NCBI GenBank assembly: GCA_934270475.1
Contig: CAKQPS010000007.1
Location: 1 to 59,378, forward strand
Source: an uncultured Alphaproteobacteria bacterium
GTDB lineage: Bacteria > Pseudomonadota > Alphaproteobacteria > RF32 > CAG-239
DNA: 59,378 bases
Reading direction: 5' to 3'
The translations under genes and the position numbers were made by a program. Shown in pieces: positions 41,929 through 50,189 of this stretch. How positions within the stretch are numbered: position 1 is the first letter of the stretch; the number at the start of each line of letters is the position of its first letter. Below the pieces are notes generated by a model. It saw only the letters and a program-made list of their open reading frames with translations, was not told where the DNA came from and searched no databases.

Positions 41929-44900
41929 ATGGCTGACAATGCAGATAACAAAGAATTGTATGACAACATCGCCGCAATTCAAGCAAAAGAAGAAGCAAAC
42001 ACTCCGGTTACGGATGAGGAAAAAACCGCTTTATTAGCTAAACTTGATGAAATAGCCAACAGTTCGGCAGATTTTGACCCCGACCGCTTGGAAAGTCTTG
42101 AAGCTTTTGCCGCAAGTTTTGGCAGCAATAACTCTAACGCTGAAAGAATTTTGCGAAAAATTGCCGAACAAAAGGCTAAAGCCAATACAGATTCTGCTCA
42201 GCAGCAAGATGACGAAAAGAAAATAGACATTGCAAATGAGCCGTCTTATAATGTTTACAAAGAATATGAAGCCTTGAAAGGCAAAGAAAACCTGACCGAC
42301 GACGAAAAAGCCCGTATGGCAGAGATTGAGCAGTTTTCTTTGCAGATGCTGGATAATGCTGACCCGAAAAACATTCAGCCGGACGCTGCCGTTGCCTTAA
42401 AAGACTATTTAGATGTTGCTCATTTAGCTAATCCTGAAACAGCTCAAGAAAAATATCAACAGCTGCAAAATACCGTAGATTCGCAATTAGGTGAATATAA
42501 CTCCAGCCATGGTTTGGAAAACGCTGCCGGCAAAACTTCTGAAGAAATGAAAGCCAATGAAGATACTTGGAAACAAACTGCAGCTAATATCAACTTTCAG
42601 CCAATATTAACCGAATTAAATCCTATCTTTAGCAAACTTTCATTAGACGAGCAAAGAGAAATTCTCGGCATCTTGCAAAAAACAACAATCTTTGATTTAA
42701 AAGACAACGCTGCTGATGCCAACGGCGTTAAAACTATGCAAGAAAAGCTGGAAAGCAATACCGCAGAATTTAAAGCTTTGGTTATTGCCGAATATCTGAA
42801 ACAAGAAGCTACAGCTCAATTTTGCGAACAAAATAAAATAAAGCCTGAAGAGCTTGATGCTTTGCTGCTTAAAAATGCCAAAGGAGAAAAGTTAAGCGAA
42901 GAAGAAAAAAACGTTTTAGGCAAATTGAGTGAACATACCGCCAAACTCTTTCAAAAATCGCAAAACTTTAACGGTCCGTTCAGCAATAAAGAATTTTTGA
43001 AAAACGCTGTAAAAACAACCTGTGCTCAACTTTCTGTGCAGTCTGTAACCAAAGAATGCAGCCGCTCTCGTTTGATGAACGCGCAAAACATTTCTTCCCG
43101 CGTTGCCAAAATGAATAAGGATTTTGCCCTAAAGCACCCAACGATTTATAAATTTGCCAACCTTAGCAAAAACTTGGGAGTGAACTTGCTGCGCACTGCG
43201 GCTATCAGCGCCACTTTAGGTCCCGTCGGCTTGACCGCTTATTCTGCTTACAAAACCTATAAAACCATCAGCAAAGCCTATAAAGAACATCAGGCTGAAA
43301 ACGGCGGAAACTTCAAAGACTTTGTAAAATCTTTAGCCAAACCGGAAAACCGCTCAAAAGCCTTGACGTTGGCCGGTCAGGTTGCCGCCACGGCAATTTC
43401 CGGATATTTTTCACTTGGCGGAGGCATGAACGGCATTGTCGATAATTTTGGACTTGCCGGAAAAGCAATTCACAGTGCAACCGGCGCCGGCACGGAACAT
43501 CTTGCAAACGCTGCAGCGCAAGCCACACAACACATAGATTCGGTAGGCGGAGCATTAAAAGCCGGTGCTGCTAAAATTTTCAGCTCACCGCGGCGTCTTG
43601 TATCCATGTCAACTTCTTTAGGTATCGGTATTGTAAAGGGCTTGTCGGAAAAATACAACTTAAACAAAGCCCGTAAAAATATGACAAAAATTTTGGAAGC
43701 CAACGGAGTTGCGGCAGATAAAAAACTGCTCAAAGCCTTTGAAAAAGCACAAGCTCCTGAAGAATTTCAAGCCTTGTTAAAAGAGGTTGTTCCGAATATC
43801 AGTCAGGAACAAGCGCAAGAATTGCTGAATAATGCCGACTTGGCACGTAAATCCAACCCGAAATCGGTTGCCGCCGCCACCATCGCGGGCGCTACCTTGG
43901 GATTGGTTGCTTCAGCTGCTGCCGAAACCTATTCTTCTCACGTCGCTGAAGCAAACGCAGCCGCGGGAAATGCCGACACCGGTAACACAGCACCTGATAC
44001 AGAAATGAAAAGCACCTTAGCTCACCAAGAAACTATAGATGGCTGGAATAAAGGCTCTGACCAACGTTTTGAATCTTTCGGCATAGACGCCGAAGGAGCC
44101 AACAAAATGCTGCGGGAAATGGGGATTATTAAAGAAGGCGACCATACTTTCTATAAGCAAAGCGGCTTAACCAAATTAGTCAGCGGTGCAAACCTGACTG
44201 ATGAACAGCGCAACCAAATTCAAGGCTGGGCTAATGACCGAGAATCACGCGTTGCCAACATGCTGAAATGTATTCGTGAACATCATCACGGCGGACATGT
44301 ACACTCCGGCGCCGGCAGCCATGCAGACGTATCTCATACCATTTCTAAATCTGCTGAAGAGCTGAACAAAACAGAAGAAGAATTGACCGCTAAAACAGAG
44401 GAAAAAGCTGAAGAGCAGGAAACCAGCAGCACCTATCACGTTGAAGGCGTTATCCGCAAAAGAGGCAGCATCAGCGGCGACGCGCAAGCCAATGACCCGT
44501 TAAGCGCGGCTTCTGCCGTGGCTCATGCCAAAGGTGTAAACGGAGCCCGTCACTCTGAATTTACCGTAACCGACAGCAACGGCAATCAAACCGAAATCAA
44601 TTCTCATGTCGGCTCTCGCTCTACCGTGGTTAAAGCCACTTATCATAAAGGCGATGCCGAAAACGGCGAAGTTCTCGGAAAGCAAAAGATAAAATCTTAC
44701 ACTTCCGGAAAATCGGAAGGCAGCACTAGAATTGTGGAACACCGCGATGTTGACGGCGACGGCAAAAAAGATAAAATTGAAACCGTTATCAGCAAAGACG
44801 GCAGCAAAGTTACATATACCAAACTGTCCGCCAGCGGTGACCGCGTTTTATCTACAGATGACGGACACGGCAACAAATCAACTGTTTCTGCTAATGAAGA

Positions 44901-45000
44901 AGCCAAACATGAAGGCACCGGCAAATCATCTGCCCGCCGTGCTTTAAGAAGTACATTTAACGATTTAAGCAAACATTTAAGAGGAAAAGGCGGCCGCTAG
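41929..45000 (+). CDS. 1023-residue unknown protein with EF-hand-like motif
   Basis: GGAG places the start at 41929 (MADNADNKE), not 41911. The first 380 residues are acidic and helical. Three hydrophobic, Ala/Gly-rich stretches follow at about 415-440, 482-515 and 645-667. A His-rich cluster (REHHHGGHVHSG) is near 782, and the C-terminus has beta-type repeats with a DVDGDGKKD calcium-loop motif near 940, ending in basic residues. There is no signal peptide. I recognise no family; a secreted or injected effector, or a membrane-associated structural protein, are guesses. Its own promoter and terminator make it a single-gene unit. Confidence 0.75.
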   Translation: MADNADNKELYDNIAAIQAKEEANTPVTDEEKTALLAKLDEIANSSADFDPDRLESLEAFAASFGSNNSNAERILRKIAEQKAKANTDSAQQQDDEKKIDIANEPSYNVYKEYEALKGKENLTDDEKARMAEIEQFSLQMLDNADPKNIQPDAAVALKDYLDVAHLANPETAQEKYQQLQNTVDSQLGEYNSSHGLENAAGKTSEEMKANEDTWKQTAANINFQPILTELNPIFSKLSLDEQREILGILQKTTIFDLKDNAADANGVKTMQEKLESNTAEFKALVIAEYLKQEATAQFCEQNKIKPEELDALLLKNAKGEKLSEEEKNVLGKLSEHTAKLFQKSQNFNGPFSNKEFLKNAVKTTCAQLSVQSVTKECSRSRLMNAQNISSRVAKMNKDFALKHPTIYKFANLSKNLGVNLLRTAAISATLGPVGLTAYSAYKTYKTISKAYKEHQAENGGNFKDFVKSLAKPENRSKALTLAGQVAATAISGYFSLGGGMNGIVDNFGLAGKAIHSATGAGTEHLANAAAQATQHIDSVGGALKAGAAKIFSSPRRLVSMSTSLGIGIVKGLSEKYNLNKARKNMTKILEANGVAADKKLLKAFEKAQAPEEFQALLKEVVPNISQEQAQELLNNADLARKSNPKSVAAATIAGATLGLVASAAAETYSSHVAEANAAAGNADTGNTAPDTEMKSTLAHQETIDGWNKGSDQRFESFGIDAEGANKMLREMGIIKEGDHTFYKQSGLTKLVSGANLTDEQRNQIQGWANDRESRVANMLKCIREHHHGGHVHSGAGSHADVSHTISKSAEELNKTEEELTAKTEEKAEEQETSSTYHVEGVIRKRGSISGDAQANDPLSAASAVAHAKGVNGARHSEFTVTDSNGNQTEINSHVGSRSTVVKATYHKGDAENGEVLGKQKIKSYTSGKSEGSTRIVEHRDVDGDGKKDKIETVISKDGSKVTYTKLSASGDRVLSTDDGHGNKSTVSANEEAKHEGTGKSSARRALRSTFNDLSKHLRGKGGR

Positions 45001-45023
45001 TTCAAAAGATATATTCCAAATTA

Positions 45024-45054
45024 AATCCCAGTTGTTACAACTGGGATTTTTTTT
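45024..45054 (+). terminator. Terminator of the 1023-residue protein gene
   Basis: AATCCCAGTTG pairs with CAACTGGGATT around a 3-nt loop, followed by TTTTTTT. Confidence 0.9.
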
Positions 45055-45118
45055 ATTGTAATTAACAAAAAACACATTTACACTGACTATATTGCAATTA
45101 TTTATAAAGGAGAAAAAA

Positions 45119-46057
45119 ATGGAAACTTTAGCAGTCGTTTTAATCGCTTTGGTTTTGGTCGTTTTAATCAAATCCGTTGTCATTGTCCGTCAGGGTTATG
45201 AATATACAGTTGAAAACTTTGGTCGTTTTACCCGCTCTTTGCATCCGGGATTTCACCTTTTGATTCCGGTACTGGAAACTATCGGCGCCAAAATCAACCG
45301 CAAGGAACAAGTTTTGGAAGTTTCTTCGCAGGAAGTTATTACCAAAGATAACGCCATGGTAACCGTTAACGGCGTGTTGTTCTATCAAATTCAAGACGCC
45401 ACAAAGGCCGCCTATCAGGTAGAAGATTTGGACTATGCCATTATGAACCTGGTTATGACTAACATCCGTACGGTTATCGGCAGTATGGAAATTGATGAAT
45501 TGCTGTCGCAGCGCAATATCATTAACCAAAAATTGCTGTCGGTTGTGGATGAAGCCACTATTCCTTGGGGTGTGAAAGTTACCCGTGTGGAAATTAAAGA
45601 TATTACTCCGCCGAAAGATTTGATTGACGCCATGGCTCGCCAGATGAAAGCCGAACGTGAAAAACGCGCTAACATTTTGGAAGCCGAGGGTTTGCGTCAG
45701 GCCGAAATTTTACAGGCGGAAGGTTCTAAACAGTCGGTAATTCTTGAAGCTGAAGGTAAAAAAGAAGCAGCTTTCCGTGAGGCTGAAGCCCGTGAGCGTT
45801 CTGCCCAAGCTGAAGCAATGGCAACACAACTCATTTCCGACGCCATTGCCAAAGGCGACCCTAAGTCCCTTTCCTATTTCCTTGGTCAGCAATACATCAA
45901 CGCTTTGCAAGGCATTGTAACCTCGCCTAACGAAAAATTGCTAATGCTGCCGGTTGACACCACTCAGGTTATGGGCACTGTTGCCGGAATTTCCGAACTG
46001 GTAAAAGATGTCATGAACGGCAAAACCTCTGCTAAAAAATCCGCCGGCAAGGAGTAA
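45119..46057 (+). CDS. SPFH/stomatin-family membrane protein (QmcA-like)
   Basis: One N-terminal helix (residues 2-20) leads into the SPFH domain (VRQGYEYTVENFGRFTRSLHPGFHLLIP) and a long Glu/Ala-rich coiled coil (AEGLRQAEILQAEGSKQ). The C-terminus ends before 313. AAGGAG fixes the ATG at 45119. It pairs with an NfeD-type protein seven bases downstream, as in the QmcA-YbbK arrangement, and probably organises membrane domains. Confidence 0.9.
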   Translation: METLAVVLIALVLVVLIKSVVIVRQGYEYTVENFGRFTRSLHPGFHLLIPVLETIGAKINRKEQVLEVSSQEVITKDNAMVTVNGVLFYQIQDATKAAYQVEDLDYAIMNLVMTNIRTVIGSMEIDELLSQRNIINQKLLSVVDEATIPWGVKVTRVEIKDITPPKDLIDAMARQMKAEREKRANILEAEGLRQAEILQAEGSKQSVILEAEGKKEAAFREAEARERSAQAEAMATQLISDAIAKGDPKSLSYFLGQQYINALQGIVTSPNEKLLMLPVDTTQVMGTVAGISELVKDVMNGKTSAKKSAGKE

Positions 46058-46063
46058 TAAAAG

Positions 46064-46507
46064 ATGTTTGACTCACCTGTTGTCAACTGGGTAATCGCTG
46101 GGCTTGCGCTTTCTTTATTGGAGCTGATTGTTCCGGGAGTATACCTGATTTGGTTTGGTTTTGCGGCTTTTGTGGTCAGCATTGCCGTATATTTTATGCC
46201 GCTGGAATTTACCACGCAGCTGATTGTTTTTGCCATAGCCTCCGGCATTTTCGCCGTTATCGGCGTGACGGTTTACCGCTATATATTCAGCAAAGCCCAA
46301 GTACCTGCCGAATATAAAAACCTGAACAACACCGCCGAACAATATGTCGGACAGCTGGTTACGGTTGCCGAAGACACGGCGGACAACCGCACTAAGGTAA
46401 AAATCGGCGACACCTATTGGCTGGCCTCGTGTCAAAAACCTTTCAAGCAAGGCGACACGGCCAAAGTTGTCGGTGTTAAAGACAGCTTGATTTTAATTAT
46501 TGAATAA
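46064..46507 (+). CDS. NfeD-family membrane protein
   Basis: Three hydrophobic helices occupy residues 3-75, followed by the NfeD OB-fold (YVGQLVTVAEDTADNRTKVKIGDTYWLASCQ). NfeD proteins help stomatins and their protease partner. AAGGAG lies upstream. Confidence 0.88.
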   Translation: MFDSPVVNWVIAGLALSLLELIVPGVYLIWFGFAAFVVSIAVYFMPLEFTTQLIVFAIASGIFAVIGVTVYRYIFSKAQVPAEYKNLNNTAEQYVGQLVTVAEDTADNRTKVKIGDTYWLASCQKPFKQGDTAKVVGVKDSLILIIE

Positions 46508-46516
46508 GAGGGAAAA

Positions 46517-47359
46517 ATGCTGCATATCGGTTGTCATTTATCTATTTCCAAAGGTTTTGCCCATATTGGCAAAGAGGCTTTATCGATTAAAGCTGACACT
46601 TTCCAATTTTTTACGCGCAATCCGCAAGGTGGAAAAGCCAAAGATATAGACCTCGCTGATGTGGCAAAATTCCGCACCTTAGCTGCAGAAAATCACTTTG
46701 CTCCGCTGGTTGCGCACGCTCCCTACACTCTTAACCCGTGTTCGGATAATCCGCAAACCCGCGAATTTGCCGAAATGGTATTTGCCGACGACTTAAAGCG
46801 TATGGAGCATATTCCCTATAACTACTACAACTTTCACCCAGGGTCGCATGTCGGACAAGGTGCTGGCGCTGGCATAGCCATGATAATAGACCTGCTGAAC
46901 CGCATTTTAACAGCGGAACAGCATACTGTTGTTTTGTTGGAAACCATGTCGGGTAAAGGCTCGGAAATAGGACGCAGTTTTGAAGAGCTGGAAGAGATTC
47001 GCGCCGGTGTCAAACTCAAAGACAAGTTAGGCGTCTGCCTTGATACCTGTCATATTTTTGCCGCCGGCTATGACATTGTGCACAACCTCGATGGTGTGAT
47101 GTCTGAATTTGATAAAATAATCGGTCTGCAGCACCTGAAAGCCGTTCACCTCAACGACAGTTTGATGCCGTTGGGCTCCAACAAGGACCGCCACGCCAAA
47201 ATCGGCGCCGGAGAAATCGGAACAGATGCGCTTATCCGCTTTGTAAACCACCCAGCGGTAAAGAATCTGCCGTTTATCTTAGAAACGCCTAACGATTTAG
47301 CTGGATACGCCGCCGAAATTGAGTTTATGCGGAAAAATTATTCAGAGTCTTTATCATGA
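46517..47359 (+). CDS. nfo: Deoxyribonuclease IV (endonuclease IV)
   Basis: This metal-dependent AP endonuclease repairs abasic sites. The TIM barrel signature is present: IGCHLSISKG, YNFHPGSHVG, LLETMSGKG and GVCLDTCHIFAAGYD, HLNDS and ILETPN with the metal ligands His and Glu. The length of 280 is normal. GAGGG precedes the ATG. Confidence 0.95.
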   Translation: MLHIGCHLSISKGFAHIGKEALSIKADTFQFFTRNPQGGKAKDIDLADVAKFRTLAAENHFAPLVAHAPYTLNPCSDNPQTREFAEMVFADDLKRMEHIPYNYYNFHPGSHVGQGAGAGIAMIIDLLNRILTAEQHTVVLLETMSGKGSEIGRSFEELEEIRAGVKLKDKLGVCLDTCHIFAAGYDIVHNLDGVMSEFDKIIGLQHLKAVHLNDSLMPLGSNKDRHAKIGAGEIGTDALIRFVNHPAVKNLPFILETPNDLAGYAAEIEFMRKNYSESLS

Positions 47360-47405
47360 TATCCTGCCATTAAATAATATAAATATTATAATAGTAAGAA
47401 AAAAC

Positions 47406-47435
47406 TTGACAACAGGTCACCTGATGTGATATAAA
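47406..47435 (+). promoter_or_regulatory. Strong promoter with internal operator-like palindrome
   Basis: TTGACA (47406-47411), 18 bp, TATAAA (47430-47435). The spacer carries CAGGT-C-ACCTG (47413-47423), a perfect inverted repeat positioned to be bound by a repressor. Transcription would begin near 47442, just before two terminators. Confidence 0.65.
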
Positions 47436-47447
47436 ATTATCATAATG

Positions 47448-47481
47448 AAAAAGTGTGCACGAGAAATCGGCGCACTTTTTT
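47448..47481 (+). terminator. First leader terminator
   Basis: AAAAAGTGTGC pairs with GCGCACTTTTT (11 bp, one G-U) with an 11-nt loop. It begins about six bases after the predicted start of transcription. A 17-codon frame MKKCAREIGALFCYTER (47445-47498) crosses it but lacks a ribosome-binding site. Confidence 0.7.
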
Positions 47482-47510
47482 GTTATACAGAACGATAAAT
47501 AACCACTTTT

Positions 47511-47551
47511 AAAAATCCTTTTGTTTTTTCACAAAACAAAGGGATTTTTTT
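47511..47551 (+). terminator. Second leader terminator
   Basis: AAAAATCCTTTTGTTTT pairs with AAAACAAAGGGATTTTT with one G-U pair and a 5-nt loop, then T residues. It lies 25 bases upstream of the next start codon. Confidence 0.8.
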
Positions 47552-47575
47552 ATTTTAATTTTATGGATAAAAAAA

Positions 47576-48694
47576 ATGAATGACAATTTAAGAACTTCAC
47601 TACAAAGAAATTTATATTTACAAGAAGAACTTGATTTGCTGGACAGACAAATTACCCTGCTTAAAGAAAACAACTACCCTATTGAAGAAATTAAGGCTTT
47701 AGAAAAACAGCGTTCCGTTGTAGCCGAAGCCTTTAAACAAGGAAAATATAATTCAACAAAACCGGAAACTATAGGTCAAAAAAGTTATGATTATTCTTAT
47801 GAACATGACAGAGAGATATGGGATAAGGTCAACGGCAAATACCCTGACGGAGCAGATGGTGAACGTATGCGCCAATATGATAACCGCCGCGATATGATAG
47901 AAAAAGTCAATAACGGCACATATTCTTTGGACGATTACAAAAATGCTTCGTATCAAACTATACCGCAAATAACCGCTGTGCCTAAAAACAATCAGCAAGC
48001 AGTTCAGCAAAATTCAAATCAACAAGAATCAAGTTTTTGGACGCTAGAAAATGCAAAAAAATACTTGTGCCAAGCCAAACAACTGGGATATACTGCAATA
48101 AATGGATATTCTATGGGATACTTGGATGAGTTATACGGGGCTGTAGAAAGCGGTGCATATGGTGCAACTGAAGCATTCCTAAAAGCCTTTGCTGGCTATA
48201 AACCCAAAGAAAGTACATGGGACAGTATGAAAGAAACATACGTACAAGGCAGAGATGATATGCGTAAAGAATTACAGCAAATTAAAGATGAACGTCCAAT
48301 ACTGGCAAATATTGCAGATGCAACAGGTTCAGCTTTAAGTCCTTCAATATTTTCCAAGGGTAAAGAAGCTGGAATTGTTACAAACACCTTCATTCCTCGT
48401 GTGTCATCTTGGACCTATGGGACAGTCGGCAATGTAGTGAAAAATCAGATGAAAAATGCTGCAGCGAATAGTGTAATTAGCGGAATAGGCAATTCAGAAG
48501 AAAATACCTTAGCAGATTATGCTAAAAATATGGGCAAAAGCGCTGTTGAAAACTTTGCTGGTAATAGTGCTGGAAATGCATTATTTGGCAGAAACTTAGA
48601 ACATTTATTGGGGCGAACTGCTGTTAACTCTGCTGTTGATTTTTCCGTCAATGCTGGTATGAATAGCCTTGATGATATGATAAGGAAAAAATAA
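47576..48694 (+). CDS. Phage-like or effector-like unknown protein
   Basis: The first 65 residues form a coiled coil (LQEELDLLDRQITLLKENN); residues 70-150 are charged and Gln-rich. Residues about 165-265 (GYSMGYLDELYGAVESGAYG, then DERPILANIADATGSALSP) resemble a domain common in phage virion and injected proteins, a resemblance seen by eye only. The C-terminus is Asn/Ala/Gly-rich (NPM-type helices, AVNSAVDFSVNAG), like secreted toxin or tape-measure tails. A weak GGA precedes the ATG. The next gene follows after two bases. Use of AT-rich codons is more extreme than in nfo, a hint of transfer. Confidence 0.6.
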   Translation: MNDNLRTSLQRNLYLQEELDLLDRQITLLKENNYPIEEIKALEKQRSVVAEAFKQGKYNSTKPETIGQKSYDYSYEHDREIWDKVNGKYPDGADGERMRQYDNRRDMIEKVNNGTYSLDDYKNASYQTIPQITAVPKNNQQAVQQNSNQQESSFWTLENAKKYLCQAKQLGYTAINGYSMGYLDELYGAVESGAYGATEAFLKAFAGYKPKESTWDSMKETYVQGRDDMRKELQQIKDERPILANIADATGSALSPSIFSKGKEAGIVTNTFIPRVSSWTYGTVGNVVKNQMKNAAANSVISGIGNSEENTLADYAKNMGKSAVENFAGNSAGNALFGRNLEHLLGRTAVNSAVDFSVNAGMNSLDDMIRKK

Positions 48695-48696
48695 TA

Positions 48697-49095
48697 ATGA
48701 AAGATTTTTGGGAAGATCTTTGGATAAATTTTATCAAGCCGTTCTTTTTCGTGTTGATAGTAATTGCAATAATATGTTGGATTATGGTATATTCCTATCT
48801 TCTTTATTACGGCAGATTAAAATGGTTTGATATTTTTGGATTTATATTTATAATATCTCAAGCAATTATTGCTTTTTTCTATGAAAAAAGCAAGCTTATC
48901 AGACGGTTAGAACCTATTGTATTTTCCGATAGATTTTTTGAGGTAACATTATATGTTGTGACTTTTTCCAATTTAATGCATTTGGATGCAGCTTGGCCGC
49001 TTTTTTGTTATATATTAAGAACAAGAGGTGTTGTTTTAGTGTTAGCATTTTTAGGATTTGGAATTTACAACTATTTCACCATTCCCAAAGACTAA
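48697..49095 (+). CDS. Four-helix membrane protein, possible immunity or holin partner
   Basis: The 132-residue protein is mostly membrane: helices at about 11-33, 40-60, 77-95 and 105-126. AAGGA precedes the ATG, two bases after the previous stop, so the pair is co-translated. I recognise no family. Its place behind a phage- or effector-like protein suggests an immunity, transport or lysis partner, which is inference. Confidence 0.6.
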   Translation: MKDFWEDLWINFIKPFFFVLIVIAIICWIMVYSYLLYYGRLKWFDIFGFIFIISQAIIAFFYEKSKLIRRLEPIVFSDRFFEVTLYVVTFSNLMHLDAAWPLFCYILRTRGVVLVLAFLGFGIYNYFTIPKD

Positions 49096-49110
49096 ATTAT
49101 TTAAAAGTAA

Positions 49111-49147
49111 AAAAACTCTCCTTATCAGAATAAGGAGAGTTTTTTTC
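49111..49147. terminator. Bidirectional terminator
   Basis: AAAAACTCTCCTTAT pairs with ATAAGGAGAGTTTTT, loop CAGA, with T-runs on both strands. Ends the cassette at 49095 and the convergent gene at 49161. Confidence 0.9.
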
Positions 49148-49160
49148 ATTGAACAAAGTC

Positions 49161-50057
49161 TTAAACAGCCTCATCAAGAGCTCTGCTTAGATACTCGGTA
49201 TAAATTTCGCAGCTGGTAAAATCACTGAAAGTCTGTGGATAGTCTTTTACCACAGCTCTAAACTGTTTTTCCATTTGCGCAATCAGACCAAAACAGTCTC
49301 TTTGCATCAAAAAGTTCAGTCCCAGCGGGTGCATGGCAAACACACGGAAATTATCAATTCTATCCTGACTAGCTATAGCATCAACCAAATATACCAGCAT
49401 ATCTTCTGCCGGAATTTTGGCTGCCCAGCGACAAATTACAGCTTTGACCTTAGGAGCAGCATTAGCCATGTCAAACTTATTCAGATAGTGAATAACATAG
49501 TTGCTTTGCCCGCGCTCAATCAAAGTGTCAATTTCGCCGCAGTGCAAAAGCAAATTGTCCGAAAAGCTATTCTTGAGCTTGTCTTTTGGAAAAACACCGC
49601 GCCAAGAATCCGCCGTTAAAACCGTAGACTCTTTAACAAGTCTAAACACGTTTCCTTCGCCAAACTGCTTTTCGCGAAGTTTTTGCCACCAATCATAAAT
49701 CAGATTTTTAGCAACCTCCTCGTCCGCAGCCTCTGTATTGCCCGAAAGCTGGATAAACCAACGCAAAAGACGATTCCAGTCACGCACATCATCGGCAGTT
49801 TTAAGTCCCTGCGGAATAGCGTTGTGGCTGAAAATAAATCTTTCAACCGCAGCAACGGTTTTTGAGGCACTCTTCTGTTTCAGCATACGTTTATATATGC
49901 TGACCAGCACCCGCAAAGACAAAACCGAAAGCTTTTGCTTCTGAGCGCAAAAACCTTCCAAGACAGTCCATTTGCGGGTACTGCTTACAGACTTGAGAAA
50001 AGCCAAAGTTGTATCAGATTTCTGAGCATTTTTAGAAATTTTAAGACTCATATGCAT
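49161..50057 (-). CDS. Unknown protein, paralogue A of a tandem pair
   Basis: 298 residues, no signal or membrane helix, mainly helical. It shares many blocks with the gene at 50190: PQGLKTADDVRDWN, LIYDWW, SWRGVFP, LLHCGEI, YLNKFDM, NFRVFAMHPLGLNFLM and FRAVVKDYP. The spacing of Trp, Cys and His suggests a conserved fold but no known catalytic motif. The start is ATG 50057 or 50051; no Shine-Dalgarno is seen, but a strong promoter lies upstream. I recognise no family. Confidence 0.7.
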   Translation of the reverse strand: MHMSLKISKNAQKSDTTLAFLKSVSSTRKWTVLEGFCAQKQKLSVLSLRVLVSIYKRMLKQKSASKTVAAVERFIFSHNAIPQGLKTADDVRDWNRLLRWFIQLSGNTEAADEEVAKNLIYDWWQKLREKQFGEGNVFRLVKESTVLTADSWRGVFPKDKLKNSFSDNLLLHCGEIDTLIERGQSNYVIHYLNKFDMANAAPKVKAVICRWAAKIPAEDMLVYLVDAIASQDRIDNFRVFAMHPLGLNFLMQRDCFGLIAQMEKQFRAVVKDYPQTFSDFTSCEIYTEYLSRALDEAV

Positions 50058-50089
50058 AAAATTTAAATTAATAATAATGAATTATTTTG

Positions 50090-50118
50090 AATATAGTATG
50101 TTTTGTACTTTTTGTCAA
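50090..50118 (-). promoter_or_regulatory. Promoter of paralogue A
   Basis: Minus strand TTGACA (50118-50113), 17 bp, TATATT (50095-50090). Confidence 0.7.
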
Positions 50119-50134
50119 TTAAATTTTCACTTAC

Positions 50135-50178
50135 AAAAAAAGTAATCCGCCCAACAAATCGGCAAGATTACTTTTTTT
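50135..50178 (-). terminator. Terminator of paralogue B
   Basis: AAAAAAGTAATC pairs with GATTACTTTTTT around an 18-nt loop; T-run follows on the minus strand. Confidence 0.85.
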
Positions 50179-50189
50179 ACGCACAAAAT

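Noticed and set aside
47445..47498. 17-codon frame across the first leader terminator
   Set aside because: It starts three bases after the predicted transcription start and has no ribosome-binding site; kept only as a remark.
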